NCBI RefSeq assembly: GCF_040183065.1
Contig: NW_027185525.1
Coordinates: 92,032 to 156,031 of the forward strand
Origin: Periplaneta americana
Taxonomy: Eukaryota; Arthropoda; Insecta; Blattodea; Blattidae
Direction of reading: 5' to 3'
DNA length: 64,000 nt
Part shown: positions 52,222 through 60,488 of the stretch, one piece after another
Layout: each line of letters opens with the position of its first letter
Position numbering within the stretch: the first letter of the stretch is position 1
Notes under the pieces: generated by a model
The model's input: only the letters and a program-made list of their open reading frames with translations
Database searches by the model: none
What the model was told of the DNA's origin: nothing
Translations under genes and position numbers: made by a program

Positions 52222-52470
52222 AAATGCCACTTTGGAGAGAGTTTTTCCGCAGTCCGCTTAGATGTGTTTTGTATATAGTTGATATCTAGTATATTTTAGA
52301 TTTAGGGTAAATTATCTAACTGACTAAAACTCCGCAGAATTTTATTTTTTATCCATGCCAAAAGAACGACACTATGTACTGCCTATAGCAGATTCTATTT
52401 TTTTGAGTGGAATAAGGAATATATGACAAAAAAGTTTGTTTTTTCTTATGTTCCGTATTTTCTTTTATGT
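52222..52470. other. Intergenic, with a short sequence repeat
   Basis: The 14-base string TAGTTGATATCTAG at 52276-52289 also occurs at 51341-51354. Just after it, TATATTTTAGATTTAGGG weakly resembles the CRISPR repeat core (ATTTTAGATTCAG). Both points suggest the two intergenic stretches are related, but the similarity is short. No gene seen. Confidence 0.35.
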
Positions 52471-52568
52471 CAAGAAGGCTTTGAGTTACCCTAGCTGATG
52501 TTAGGGTTGGTTCCCTAATCCCAAAAAACTCTATGAGGTGACAATCTCATAAAAGCCTTCTTGTTTTT
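52471..52568 (+). ncRNA. Structured RNA candidate: perfect three-way junction with terminator
   Basis: P1 is a perfect 12-bp stem: CAAGAAGGCTTT (52471-52482) with AAAGCCTTCTTG (52552-52563), followed by TTTTT. Inside, P2 is GAGTT (52483-52487) with AACTC (52527-52531), and P3 is TATGAG (52532-52537) with CTCATA (52546-52551). The three stems meet with no unpaired base. P2 encloses two mutually exclusive hairpins: ACCCTA (52488-52493) with TAGGGT (52502-52507), or TTAGGG (52501-52506) with CCCTAA (52513-52518). That could be a switch. It is 250 bp after a lipoprotein gene and 417 bp before the next ORF, so it is more likely a free small RNA than a riboswitch. It matches no RNA family that I recognise. 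Confidence 0.7.
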
Positions 52569-52850
52569 CTCATGTTTCTAACTTGCCTCCCCTCCACAAA
52601 TAAGAGAGTAGTCGCGTTTTTTTGCCCATATTCAATTTTTATGTGTCAGTTGGGATTTCCCTACTAATAATGTCTGGAATTTAGCTTAGCGAATGGGAGA
52701 TACTTGAGGATACTTAGGGGGCTAGATGAGAATATTTTCTCTTTTATTTGACTTTTTTCAATCCAATGCTTAACTTGTAAGGGTGAATTGTGTGAATTCT
52801 TTTTGAAAAGACAATATTCGTTTTTTTCAAAAAAGGAATTTGCAATGAGA

Positions 52851-52920
52851 GTGTAAATATCTTTACACAGTGTTTTTAGTCCTTTTAAAAGGGTGTAAAT
52901 CCACTTAATGGTGGTGTAAA
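52851..52920. promoter_or_regulatory. Cluster of GTGTAAA sites, candidate operator region
   Basis: GTGTAAA occurs at 52851-52857, 52893-52899 and 52914-52920, and its inverse TTTACAC at 52862-52868. The first and the inverse form an 18-bp dyad (GTGTAAATATCTTTACAC). The last two direct copies are 21 bp apart. The cluster ends 65 bp before the ATG of the 52986 gene, so a repressor or activator site for that gene is plausible. Confidence 0.5.
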
Positions 52921-52985
52921 CCTTAAAAACAGTGGTTAAAAACGTATTTTTATGCTTATTTTGATTAAAAATGATGGAGAAATAA

Positions 52986-53339
52986 ATGAGCCAACCCTTT
53001 CTTACAGAAAAAGATATCCAAAATAAAGTGAGTAGCCTTACAGAATGCCAACTGGTCTCGGTTGTGGAGGGTGAGGAGAATTATTATCTAGTGACGGGCA
53101 AATGGGAAGATGGGCAGGTTTATCTGGCTCAGTTTTGGCACGATTTTAAAAGTCCTTGGTTTGAATCCCGTGAACATGGGACACCAGCGGGGTTTGGGAG
53201 TGGCAAGAATAATGTGAAGATAGCACCGCTGATTGTGCCTCAGACAATAGCAAAAATATTGTTGGAAGGTCTGCGGAATGTTCATCCAGAGAAAGAAGCT
53301 ACCATTAACAGGGCTCTTGTTCGCCTTGGGCTAAGCTAG
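52986..53339 (+). CDS. Hypothetical 117-aa cytosolic protein
   Basis: 117 aa. ATGGAGAAATAA precedes the ATG with GGAG correctly spaced. No signal peptide or membrane helix. The pattern is mixed alpha/beta, with aromatic residues in the middle (YLAQFWHDFKSPWFESREHGTP) and a helical end (PQTIAKILLEGLRNVHPEKEATINRALVRLG). No family recognised. It is monocistronic and lies behind the GTGTAAA cluster, so it is probably regulated. Codon and base use look like its neighbours. Confidence 0.6.
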   Translation: MSQPFLTEKDIQNKVSSLTECQLVSVVEGEENYYLVTGKWEDGQVYLAQFWHDFKSPWFESREHGTPAGFGSGKNNVKIAPLIVPQTIAKILLEGLRNVHPEKEATINRALVRLGLS

Positions 53340-53730
53340 GCTTTAGTCCCTATCATTTTCTATTTGTTTTTCTGGCTTGAATACTAAAGAGAGATATCAT
53401 TTGTTTTTCCCAGCTTTTGGCGGGTTAAGTGATTTGTAAAAATCTTACCCTGTGTTTACCAGTATCTTTGAGTAAATAAGAGAATTTACGCTTCGAGATG
53501 GAGTTATGAAAAAGACAGTCATAAGAAAATCCTTAAAATTTAATAAACATTACGGGGTAACGCTTGAGTAAAAAACAGTCTATGTTTTATGCGAATTTAT
53601 GCCAAAAATAACCACAATACGGATAGGTAAATATTGGTTTTCCATTCATTTTACCGCTATAATGGTTAAAACTAACCATTATAAGTCTAGTTTTTCAGCC
53701 AACTCTTCCATTTGAGTCTTTTTTGACCTT
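53340..53730. other. Intergenic, no gene recognised
   Basis: About 390 bp between convergent genes. Apart from the long inverted repeat at 53658-53683, nothing was seen. Short ATG frames exist but lack ribosome binding sites. Confidence 0.4.
53658..53683. repeat. Perfect 11-bp inverted repeat between convergent genes
   Basis: TATAATGGTTA (53658-53668) and TAACCATTATA (53673-53683) with a four-base AAAC centre. A TTTTT run follows seven bases later on the plus strand. It could terminate the 52986 gene, although it is over 300 bp away, or be a protein-binding dyad. It lies 48 bp from the stop codon of the minus-strand ankyrin-like gene. Confidence 0.5.
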
Positions 53731-55347
53731 TTATAAAACAGATTTCTTTAGATACTCTAAATACTCTGGAGTTAAAAAATCTCGTGGTGTGGAACCATTT
53801 AGGTTTTTTTGGTCTAATAAAGCGGGGTATTTTTTTACCAGATATTCAAACGAATCCCGATGATGACAAGGTTCTACGGCGAACTCTTTGATCTTGATTT
53901 TTTTGTCTTTCAAAATGTCCTGAATAGTACGTTCATCCCAGTTTTTACTTATTCCATCGTACAATATACAGTTGTGCAAAACATTGTTTCCTGCATTGTC
54001 TGTTTGGGTGAACAACACATTTTTATCTTCAAAATAGTCAATCACAGACATCGTGATATCGCCGTAACGGGAGGTAAATAGCAAGACATTCTCGTTGTTA
54101 TCATTGGTTTCTTTAAAGGTAAACGAGGTCTTGTCGTAATAATCCACCAAATCTTTTGGAACTTTTGGAGTTTCTATATCTTCAATAGAGTCTACTGTAT
54201 GGTCTAAACTACTTCCACCTAGGGTATTATCGGGTTCGCCTTTTTGTAGAACGGGTCCGAAATATAGAAAACCAAAAAAGTAGTAAGGGTCATTTTGCTC
54301 ATCTTTGACATTTCCTAAATCTCCCTGCTGGGCAATAAACTCTAGGATTTTAGGAGAATTGGCATAAATGTGGGCTAAAGTGAGAGATGGAGGAGGGGTT
54401 TCGTAATAATCGGTATGTTGAGGCTTGAAATAGCTGTCTTCGAACATCATATAGTCATAATCTTCAAGACGATTATTATTAGGAGCGGGTTTTTCCGATA
54501 GCTGAGAGGATAAAAGTGTTTGTGGAGTCAGTTTTTTGGAATTTATAGCGATTTTTAGAAAGTCGAGAAGTTTTTGCGGTTGGGTGTCAATATGACTGGA
54601 TCTAAAAAGAAAAGATATCCCTTGTAGAGCTTTCGTAGGTGTTGGAGCTATTTCTATGGCTTTATTCTTGAGAAGGGAGAGTAAAAACTGATATCCTTGT
54701 TCTTCAAAAGTGTAAGAAGAGTTGAAGATATCCACCATATACTTAGGTGCTAATCCTTTTTCTTCAAAATATTGATAAAGTTTTGGATAGAAGTCTGGCT
54801 GGAAGTTCCATAGAAAGTGAAGCATATTTGTGGCAAATTGCCGATCTAGGGTATAGTACTTGGCAAAAGTGTTGAGATTTTTTTTGAGTGCATCCCACTT
54901 AAAAGTTTCTCCAATATAGTGTAGTAGGCTAATATCAGGATTATTTTCGGCATCTCCAGTGTAATAGTATTCTATATTATCATCTCCATTCCAGCAAAAG
55001 TTTTTTTTATCTTGAGCTGCTTTTTTAATTTGGGAAGAAACATCTGAATTATAGAAATTAGGGGTGTCGGAAGATTTAAGCTCCTGAGAGGGTTTGCGAA
55101 TGATTTCAATTAAATCCGTAGGCAATTTGTCAACATAGGTAGGACAGATGAATGTTTGATCTTGTGCAAAAATTTTCTCCGTGGGAGTATCAGTATAGGT
55201 TGTAGATTTACTGCTTGTAGTAGAGTTGTGGATCATCAAGGTTGCAACACTGATAACAATACCAAACAATGTACCTCCTACAAATATTAAAAATCCCAAA
55301 AATAATTTGTTGAGCCGCTTTTTTGCCATTTTTATCTGCCCCATCAT
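53731..55347 (-). CDS. Membrane-anchored ankyrin-like protein
   Basis: 538 aa. A second ATG at 55329 (MAKKRLNKLFLG) gives a more typical positively charged start; the choice is open. Residues 15-40 form one hydrophobic helix (LFLGFLIFVGGTLFGIVISVATLMI) without a cleavage site, so the protein is anchored with its large domain outside the cytosol. The C-terminal half has ankyrin-like units: PSLTLAHIYANSPKILEFIAQQGD, NVLLFTSRYGDITMSVIDYFED and NNVLHNCILYDG, with a last unit near SFEYLVKKYPALLDQKNLNGSTPRDF. It is the third ankyrin-type envelope protein in the window. Partner unknown. Confidence 0.72.
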   Translation of the reverse strand: MMGQIKMAKKRLNKLFLGFLIFVGGTLFGIVISVATLMIHNSTTSSKSTTYTDTPTEKIFAQDQTFICPTYVDKLPTDLIEIIRKPSQELKSSDTPNFYNSDVSSQIKKAAQDKKNFCWNGDDNIEYYYTGDAENNPDISLLHYIGETFKWDALKKNLNTFAKYYTLDRQFATNMLHFLWNFQPDFYPKLYQYFEEKGLAPKYMVDIFNSSYTFEEQGYQFLLSLLKNKAIEIAPTPTKALQGISFLFRSSHIDTQPQKLLDFLKIAINSKKLTPQTLLSSQLSEKPAPNNNRLEDYDYMMFEDSYFKPQHTDYYETPPPSLTLAHIYANSPKILEFIAQQGDLGNVKDEQNDPYYFFGFLYFGPVLQKGEPDNTLGGSSLDHTVDSIEDIETPKVPKDLVDYYDKTSFTFKETNDNNENVLLFTSRYGDITMSVIDYFEDKNVLFTQTDNAGNNVLHNCILYDGISKNWDERTIQDILKDKKIKIKEFAVEPCHHRDSFEYLVKKYPALLDQKNLNGSTPRDFLTPEYLEYLKKSVL

Positions 55348-55934
55348 TGTAATAATACACTCCTACTATTCTAACTTTATTTTTTAGTAAAGTCAAGTTT
55401 TTATTCTGAAAAATCTGAAGATGTAGTTTTGTCCCAGTTTTTTAGAGTTTATACAGGAGCAATTTGAAAGAGTATTCAATCTAAAAACGTACAGTACAGA
55501 AAGCTACACACATGAAACAGAAAATCTGATAATAAAACGACCCCCTCTCTCAAGAAGATGGGAGGGGTGAGAAAAGGGAAGCTTGGGAACATAAAATACG
55601 ATGTTCCACACCCTCCTAAACAAGAATACAGGATAAAGGAAATGGGTATTTCTAGTTAGATCCCTGTACTTTTACTTATTTAAAAGGTGCCTCAAACAAT
55701 ACTAATCATTTTATTGGAATAAGTCAATAAAAAAATTGAAATTTTTGTTGTTATATGAAGGTAGAAAAAATATAATAAAAATATGTAAACGACAAATTTG
55801 AACTAAAATGAAGTTTTTAAATAAAATCTCATCAATTTTATTGTCTTTTTGTCAGAATATCATTAGCTTTGAAATGTTACTTTTAGGAATGAATAATTTG
55901 TTTCTAAAACAGTCTTATTTTTTAAGGGGAAAAT
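55348..55934. other. Intergenic stretch before the serine dehydratase leader
   Basis: About 590 bp, very AT-rich in its second half. A GC-rich imperfect hairpin (CCCCCTCTC...GGGAGGGG near 55541-55567) stands out. No ORF with a ribosome binding site, tRNA or known riboswitch recognised. The promoter for the sdaA leader should be in the last 150 bp. Confidence 0.4.
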
Positions 55935-55994
55935 ATGAATAAGAAAGAGCGGGCATCTCTACCCGTCAACAAGAGGTCTTTATGGACAATTTAA
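55935..55994 (+). CDS. Leader mini-ORF 1 upstream of serine dehydratase
   Basis: 19 codons, starting MNKKERASLPVNK, with AAGGGG five bases before the ATG. It ends 13 bases inside the second mini-ORF, so ribosomes could pass from one to the next. It may be a leader peptide. It has only two serine codons, so simple serine attenuation is not obvious. Too short to be sure that it is translated. Confidence 0.4.
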   Translation: MNKKERASLPVNKRSLWTI

Positions 55995-56041
55995 GAAAAG
56001 TTTACTTACTTGTGTATAAGGGGAAACTATGGACACACTAA
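55982..56041 (+). CDS. Leader mini-ORF 2 overlapping the serine dehydratase start
   Basis: 19 codons, starting MDNLRKVYLLV, with AAGAGG before the ATG. Its stop lies 13 bases inside sdaA, giving a second translational overlap. Its first eight residues resemble the start of SdaA itself (MDTLKQLY), so it may be a relic of a duplicated gene start rather than a purpose-made leader. Confidence 0.4.
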   Translation: MDNLRKVYLLVYKGKLWTH

Positions 56042-57246
56042 AACAACTCTACAAAGTCGGTCCAGGTCCTTCTAGTAGCCATACTATGGGACCACAAAAA
56101 GCGGCTTTCCGCTTTTTAGAAAAATATCCAGATGCCAGCAAATACACCGTAGAACTCTGGGGGAGCTTGGCGGCAACGGGTAAAGGGCATTTAACGGATT
56201 ATATTATTATCCAAGCGTTTGAAGATCAGTCCAAAGAGATTGATGTGATTTGGAAACCTCAATTTGTCCACCCTTTCCATCCTAATGGAATGAAGTTTAC
56301 AGCTTTTGATTCAGAAGGAGAGGAACTGGGGAACTGGGTGGTGTTTTCTATTGGCGGAGGGGCTCTTTTGGAAGAAGGAGAGCAACGCTATGGTGCAGCT
56401 GGAGTGTATCCTATTAGCAAAATGGATCAAATTTTAGAATGGTGCCAAGAAAACAACAAGGAAATGTGGGAACTTGCCGTGGAATACGAAGGTCCTGAAA
56501 TTATGGATTACCTGAGGGATATTTGGCATACTATGAAAAAAACGGTTCTTCGTGGGCTTAGGGCAGAAGGGACTTTACCTGGAACTTTGAATTGGCCTAG
56601 AAATGCTAAAAACTTTTTAGAAAAAGCTCAAAAAGAAAAAGAAGGTGGAAAAATTCCACTGAAACCTGTAGCAGAAATTTATGCCTACACTCTCGCAGCA
56701 TCCGAAGAAAACGGGGCTGGAGGAGAAATCGTTACCGCTCCTACTTGTGGGGCTTCTGGAGTTATTCCAGGTCTTTTGTACTTTTTTGAACAAAATTACG
56801 ACTATCCTGAGGAAAAACTGATCAAAGGTCTTGCCGTTGCAGGAATTATTGGTAATGTAGCTAAAGCGAATGCTTCTATTTCTGGAGCGGAAGCGGGTTG
56901 TCAAGCAGAAGTAGGAGTTTCTTGTTCTATGGGAGCGGGTATGGTTGCCTATTTTTTAGGCGGCACGAACCAACAGATAGAATACGCTGCCGAAATTGCT
57001 CTAGAACATCATTTGGGTCTAACTTGCGATCCTATTCGTGGATATGTACAATCTCCGTGTATAGAAAGAAACGCAGTGGCGGCAGTCCGAGCTTTAGATG
57101 CGGCACAGTTTGCACTACTTACAGATGGATCGCACCAAATTTCTTACGATATGGTGGTACGTACTATGATGGAAACAGGGCAGGATTTAATGGCTGGTTA
57201 TAGAGAGACTTCGGAATCTGGATTGGCAAAAATATTTGAAATGTAA
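56029..57246 (+). CDS. sdaA: L-serine dehydratase (ammonia-lyase), single-chain, Fe-S type
   Basis: 405 aa. It catalyses L-serine to pyruvate + ammonia with a [4Fe-4S] cluster. Both the beta-like N-terminal domain (YKVGPGPSSSHTMGPQKAA) and the alpha domain are in one chain. Cluster cysteines are in APTCGASGVIPG, GAEAGCQAEVGVSCSMGAG and YVQSPCIERNAVAA. AAGGGG lies seven bases before the ATG. With pyruvate kinase in the same window, serine may be a carbon source feeding pyruvate. Two short ORFs overlap the leader. Confidence 0.95.
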   Translation: MDTLKQLYKVGPGPSSSHTMGPQKAAFRFLEKYPDASKYTVELWGSLAATGKGHLTDYIIIQAFEDQSKEIDVIWKPQFVHPFHPNGMKFTAFDSEGEELGNWVVFSIGGGALLEEGEQRYGAAGVYPISKMDQILEWCQENNKEMWELAVEYEGPEIMDYLRDIWHTMKKTVLRGLRAEGTLPGTLNWPRNAKNFLEKAQKEKEGGKIPLKPVAEIYAYTLAASEENGAGGEIVTAPTCGASGVIPGLLYFFEQNYDYPEEKLIKGLAVAGIIGNVAKANASISGAEAGCQAEVGVSCSMGAGMVAYFLGGTNQQIEYAAEIALEHHLGLTCDPIRGYVQSPCIERNAVAAVRALDAAQFALLTDGSHQISYDMVVRTMMETGQDLMAGYRETSESGLAKIFEM

Positions 57247-57265
57247 AAGTAAAAAGGAGAGAAGA

Positions 57266-58129
57266 GTGAAGAAATTCCTGTGGTTTTTTCTTTTATGTGG
57301 GGTATTTATGGGGCAGGATGTGTATTCCATTAATATCTCATCCTTCTCTCCACTGATTTACCGAGTACAAGAGGACACCTTTGTCTTAAATATAGCGGAT
57401 AGACAGTACATTATGTCCCATTTTGGGGAGTTTCAACTCTGGGATTTACGGTGGTATAAACCCACGGGACAGCTTTATATTTTTTACCAGTTTGTTCCTC
57501 ATTCGTCCGCAAGAATAACTGTTGACGAATATCAAGTGGATTTTCCAAAAACCGCACCATCCGAGAATTCTACTCTAGCTTCGCAAAAGGCATCCAAAAA
57601 AAAGACTTTTTTGATAGAACCTCCCTCTGCTTATACGGTAAAACAGATTGTGGAAAATCCAAATTATCCTGTACTGGGTTCTGTGGATACAGGAAAGGTT
57701 GTTTTTGCACCTTTTATCCCTCTGCTGGAGGATATGCTCTCTTCAGGAGATTGGGAAGATGCGTATTCTACTATGGACTACGATGTGAGTAAGACTAATG
57801 TGTCGCCCCCTGTCAAGGTACCAGAAGAAGAAAAAACGAGTACTCCAAACACCCCAAAAACAAAAAGCTATTACCAGTATCAAGGGTATTCGCTCCCTCC
57901 TAAAAAGCAAGAGAATCAACCTAAACAGAAACCCGCTTCTCGTCCACTTAAAGTACCGGTGGTTCCTTACCCTGAAGATGCTAATGATAACCCGTATCCT
58001 AAAAGACAGCAAGAAAAATTGGACGCACCCGAGCCGAAGCGTTTTCAGTACCAACCAGAGGGTTCTTTGGAACCATCAGAAGAGGAATCTCAGCCTGGAA
58101 AACTCAAGGCGAGGTATATTTTTGAATAG
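57266..58129 (+). CDS. Secreted proline-rich protein of unknown function
   Basis: 287 aa from the GTG at 57266 with AAGGAG nearby; a longer frame (57236) would overlap sdaA. Signal peptide about 1-22 (KKFLWFFLLCGVFMGQDVYS). A folded beta-like part follows (residues 23-100), with YIMSHFGEFQLWDLRWYKPTGQLYIFYQF. The second half is Pro/Gln/Lys/Glu-rich and repetitive (PPKKQENQPKQKPASRP, DAPEPKRFQYQPEG), probably an extended spacer across the periplasm. No family recognised. It starts 19 bp after sdaA. Confidence 0.7.
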   Translation: MKKFLWFFLLCGVFMGQDVYSINISSFSPLIYRVQEDTFVLNIADRQYIMSHFGEFQLWDLRWYKPTGQLYIFYQFVPHSSARITVDEYQVDFPKTAPSENSTLASQKASKKKTFLIEPPSAYTVKQIVENPNYPVLGSVDTGKVVFAPFIPLLEDMLSSGDWEDAYSTMDYDVSKTNVSPPVKVPEEEKTSTPNTPKTKSYYQYQGYSLPPKKQENQPKQKPASRPLKVPVVPYPEDANDNPYPKRQQEKLDAPEPKRFQYQPEGSLEPSEEESQPGKLKARYIFE

Positions 58130-58202
58130 CCCTAAAATTATAAGGAACTGTGTGGGGCAAGATTTTTGACTTTAGTGCAGAATAAGAAGATATAATAAAC
58201 AC

Positions 58203-58345
58203 TTGACTTAACGCTGGAAATATATTACTATAATAAGCGATAATTTTTTGGAAACGAGGTTGAATATATATATGAGAGGCTTTGAACCCCAGCTATTATT
58301 CTATAGTTTGAGCAGAGGCTTAAAAAAATCCAAACTACTGAGTTT
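58203..58345 (+). repeat. 143-bp repeat copy 1: promoter, leader and signal peptide
   Basis: Identical over 143 bases to 59018-59160. It spans TTGACT (58203-58208), a 17-base spacer, TACTAT (58226-58231), the leader, the ribosome binding site region and the first 24 codons of the lipoprotein. Coding sequences diverge right after. Confidence 0.9.
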
Positions 58346-58919
58346 ATTGTGTTTGTTGGTGCTACTGAGTGCTTGTTTTAGATATCCTGAAAACAGTGGA
58401 GATGGTTCTCAAGAACCAACGGATCCCATTGATCCTCCTGTCCCTTCTGTTCAAACCGACTTAGAAAAAGATTTAACAGGTAGAAAAGAAATTATACCTG
58501 GAGATACGGGATTTTATGTTATATCCCAGACTATTCAATATACCACTGCTAGTGGTGTTGTTGAGGATATGATAGATAGTCATACTGCCAATGCAGATAA
58601 GTATGCACGAGGATTTTATTTGGTTGTTGAGTCTAAATACTTGCCAAATGTTGTTATTTATGCCCCTTATCCAGATTATTTTCCATTAAGAGGAGAGGCT
58701 GTAAAATTTGCTTGGTATTTGAACGAAGACAAGATTGCCGAAGTATCTGGAGAACTTTCGCACGCTTCTCCAGGTACTGCTTTGCCGAGCGATGTTGTGA
58801 GGAGATTATTAGTGACACATTCGGGAGACATAATAGAGCAATATATTTTATTTGACAACTTTTTGGATGGAAATTTGTCTTATATTAAACTTCCTCGTCT
58901 TGAGGTAATGATTATTTAG
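58272..58919 (+). CDS. Tandem lipoprotein paralogue 1
   Basis: 215 aa from the ATG at 58272; a TTG at 58248 is less likely. A long positive n-region (MRGFEPQLLFYSLSRGLKKSK) precedes a hydrophobic core and the lipobox LLSAC. Mature part: a Pro/Asp/Gly-rich linker (DPIDPPVPS), then TDLEKDLTGRKEIIPGDTGFYV, shared with paralogues 2 and 3, then a diverging beta-rich domain with many Tyr. The last residues (DGNLSYIKLPRLEVMII) are again shared in form (xxYxKLPsxxV). It is probably a surface lipoprotein with a conserved frame and a variable middle. Confidence 0.75.
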   Translation: MRGFEPQLLFYSLSRGLKKSKLLSLLCLLVLLSACFRYPENSGDGSQEPTDPIDPPVPSVQTDLEKDLTGRKEIIPGDTGFYVISQTIQYTTASGVVEDMIDSHTANADKYARGFYLVVESKYLPNVVIYAPYPDYFPLRGEAVKFAWYLNEDKIAEVSGELSHASPGTALPSDVVRRLLVTHSGDIIEQYILFDNFLDGNLSYIKLPRLEVMII

Positions 58920-59017
58920 AGTGGTGAGGGGCGGAGTCTTTTTATAAGATTTTACAATTTCAAGAAAATGGTAAATAGATTTTCAGTAGGCGTGGTTCCA
59001 AAAAATAGTTGAAAAAT

Positions 59018-59160
59018 TTGACTTAACGCTGGAAATATATTACTATAATAAGCGATAATTTTTTGGAAACGAGGTTGAATATATATATGAGAGGCTTTGA
59101 ACCCCAGCTATTATTCTATAGTTTGAGCAGAGGCTTAAAAAAATCCAAACTACTGAGTTT
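59018..59160 (+). repeat. 143-bp repeat copy 2: promoter, leader and signal peptide
   Basis: Identical to 58203-58345, including TTGACT (59018-59023) and TACTAT (59041-59046). A third, diverged promoter of the same form is at 59788-59816 (TTGACT-17-TATTAT) before paralogue 3. Confidence 0.9.
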
Positions 59161-59698
59161 GTTTTGTCTTGCAATATTACTGAGTGCTTGTTTTAAATAT
59201 CCTGAAAACGCTGGAGATGGTTCACAAGAACCCACCGATCCTTCTGTTCAAACCGACTTGGAGAAGGATTTGGAGGGTAGACAAGAAATTCTGCCGAAGG
59301 GTGATTATACTTTAGAGGTAAAAGTGGGTTATTATGACGATCAAGGCACTTTTCAACTCCCTGTGATAAATAGTGTCAAAAATTCTGCGGAATGGACTAG
59401 GGGTTTTATCACAAACTTTAAAAGTGATAGAACCGATATTTCTATAAATTATGCTTACGCCACTACTATGTATAGTAGTGTACGAAATTCTCCTTATGTG
59501 GATAGTTATTATATCAATGGTTCTAAGATCAAGAGTGATATTTGTTTTTTTGAAGATGCTTTTGGGCTAAGCACTGGGATTTTGGATGTAACCCCATATT
59601 CAGGGAAAGAGATAGAGCGTTATGCCCTGTTTGTGGATGCAGCTGGAGATAGATCTTATCTAAAGCTTCCTAGTATTATAGTAAATGTTGTTAACTAG
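59087..59698 (+). CDS. Tandem lipoprotein paralogue 2
   Basis: 203 aa from the ATG at 59087. The first 24 residues are identical to paralogue 1, then the lipobox LLSAC, then FKYPENAGDGSQEPTDPS and TDLEKDLEGRQEILP. The middle has a different sequence from paralogue 1. The end (DRSYLKLPSIIVNVV) returns to the shared form. It is driven by its own copy of the duplicated promoter. Confidence 0.75.
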   Translation: MRGFEPQLLFYSLSRGLKKSKLLSLFCLAILLSACFKYPENAGDGSQEPTDPSVQTDLEKDLEGRQEILPKGDYTLEVKVGYYDDQGTFQLPVINSVKNSAEWTRGFITNFKSDRTDISINYAYATTMYSSVRNSPYVDSYYINGSKIKSDICFFEDAFGLSTGILDVTPYSGKEIERYALFVDAAGDRSYLKLPSIIVNVVN

Positions 59699-59787
59699 AA
59701 CTGTAATTGTAATAGTGCAGTTTGTTATGCTCTCCTATCAATGAGAGAGGGGTATGTGAGAAGATGTTTTAAAATGGATAAAAAATC

Positions 59788-59816
59788 TTGACTTCATTTC
59801 CGATATATATTATTAT
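59788..59816 (+). promoter_or_regulatory. Promoter of lipoprotein paralogue 3
   Basis: TTGACT (59788-59793), 17 bases, TATTAT (59811-59816). It is the same layout as the promoters of paralogues 1 and 2 but in diverged sequence, which supports those calls. Confidence 0.7.
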
Positions 59817-59852
59817 AACGCAATAATATATTGTAAAACAAGAGGTTGAAAT

Positions 59853-60446
59853 ATGAAAGGTTCCATTCTTCCACATTTATCGGCTTATAGTTCTCACGAG
59901 GGCTTAAACAAATCTAAATTATTCAGTTTATTGTGCTTGTTGGTGCTACTGAGTGCCTGTTTTAAAGTCCCAGAAGGAGAGAGTGCAAACCCCACTACCC
60001 AAACCGAATTAGAAAAATCCTTGGAAGGAAGAAAAGAAATTATACCTGGAGATAAGGGATTTTATGTTATGGGACAACAGATCTGTTACACAGATGCTTA
60101 TGATAAGCGACAATGTTTACAACTAAGTAGCGTGGATATGGATGCTTATGATCAAGGATTTTATATTCCAATATCTAAAAATGATACAGATGTTGAGATC
60201 TATGCTCCTTATCTTATAAATGATTCTCTCCTGCGGGGTACGGATGTTCGCTTAGTCTATTACATAGGTGGTTCTAAAGTACATAGTTCGACTGCTCGTT
60301 TTGCAGGTTCGTATGGTGCATCATGGGCTACGGTGCATTTCTCGGAGTATTCTGGTAAAACTCTGGAAGTGTACGCCTATTTTAATGCTATAGATACAGA
60401 ACCAGCCTATATGAGACTCCCTAGTGTAAAAGTGGCTATTTTTTAG
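59853..60446 (+). CDS. Tandem lipoprotein paralogue 3
   Basis: 197 aa. AAGAGG lies seven bases before the ATG. The n-region differs from the other two but the core is the same (KLFSLLCLLVLLSACFK). TELEKSLEGRKEIIPGDKGFYV is close to paralogue 1, the middle is different, and the end (PAYMRLPSVKVAIF) is shared in form. It is the oldest split or the least converted of the three. It contains two Cys in QQICYTDAYDKRQCLQL. Confidence 0.75.
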   Translation: MKGSILPHLSAYSSHEGLNKSKLFSLLCLLVLLSACFKVPEGESANPTTQTELEKSLEGRKEIIPGDKGFYVMGQQICYTDAYDKRQCLQLSSVDMDAYDQGFYIPISKNDTDVEIYAPYLINDSLLRGTDVRLVYYIGGSKVHSSTARFAGSYGASWATVHFSEYSGKTLEVYAYFNAIDTEPAYMRLPSVKVAIF

Positions 60447-60488
60447 TTTAGTCCAGCAGTTGCCAAAAAATTGTCAATATCCCCTTAA

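Noticed and set aside
52471..52568. Retron or known riboswitch identity for the three-way-junction RNA
   Set aside because: No reverse transcriptase gene is in the window, the next start codon is over 400 bp away, and no TPP, SAM, purine, glycine, SRP or 6S landmark could be recognised.
57743..58054. Minus-strand frame opposite the proline-rich protein
   Set aside because: Shadow of a Pro/Lys/Gln-rich coding sequence; Arg/Phe/Leu-rich and without a start signal.
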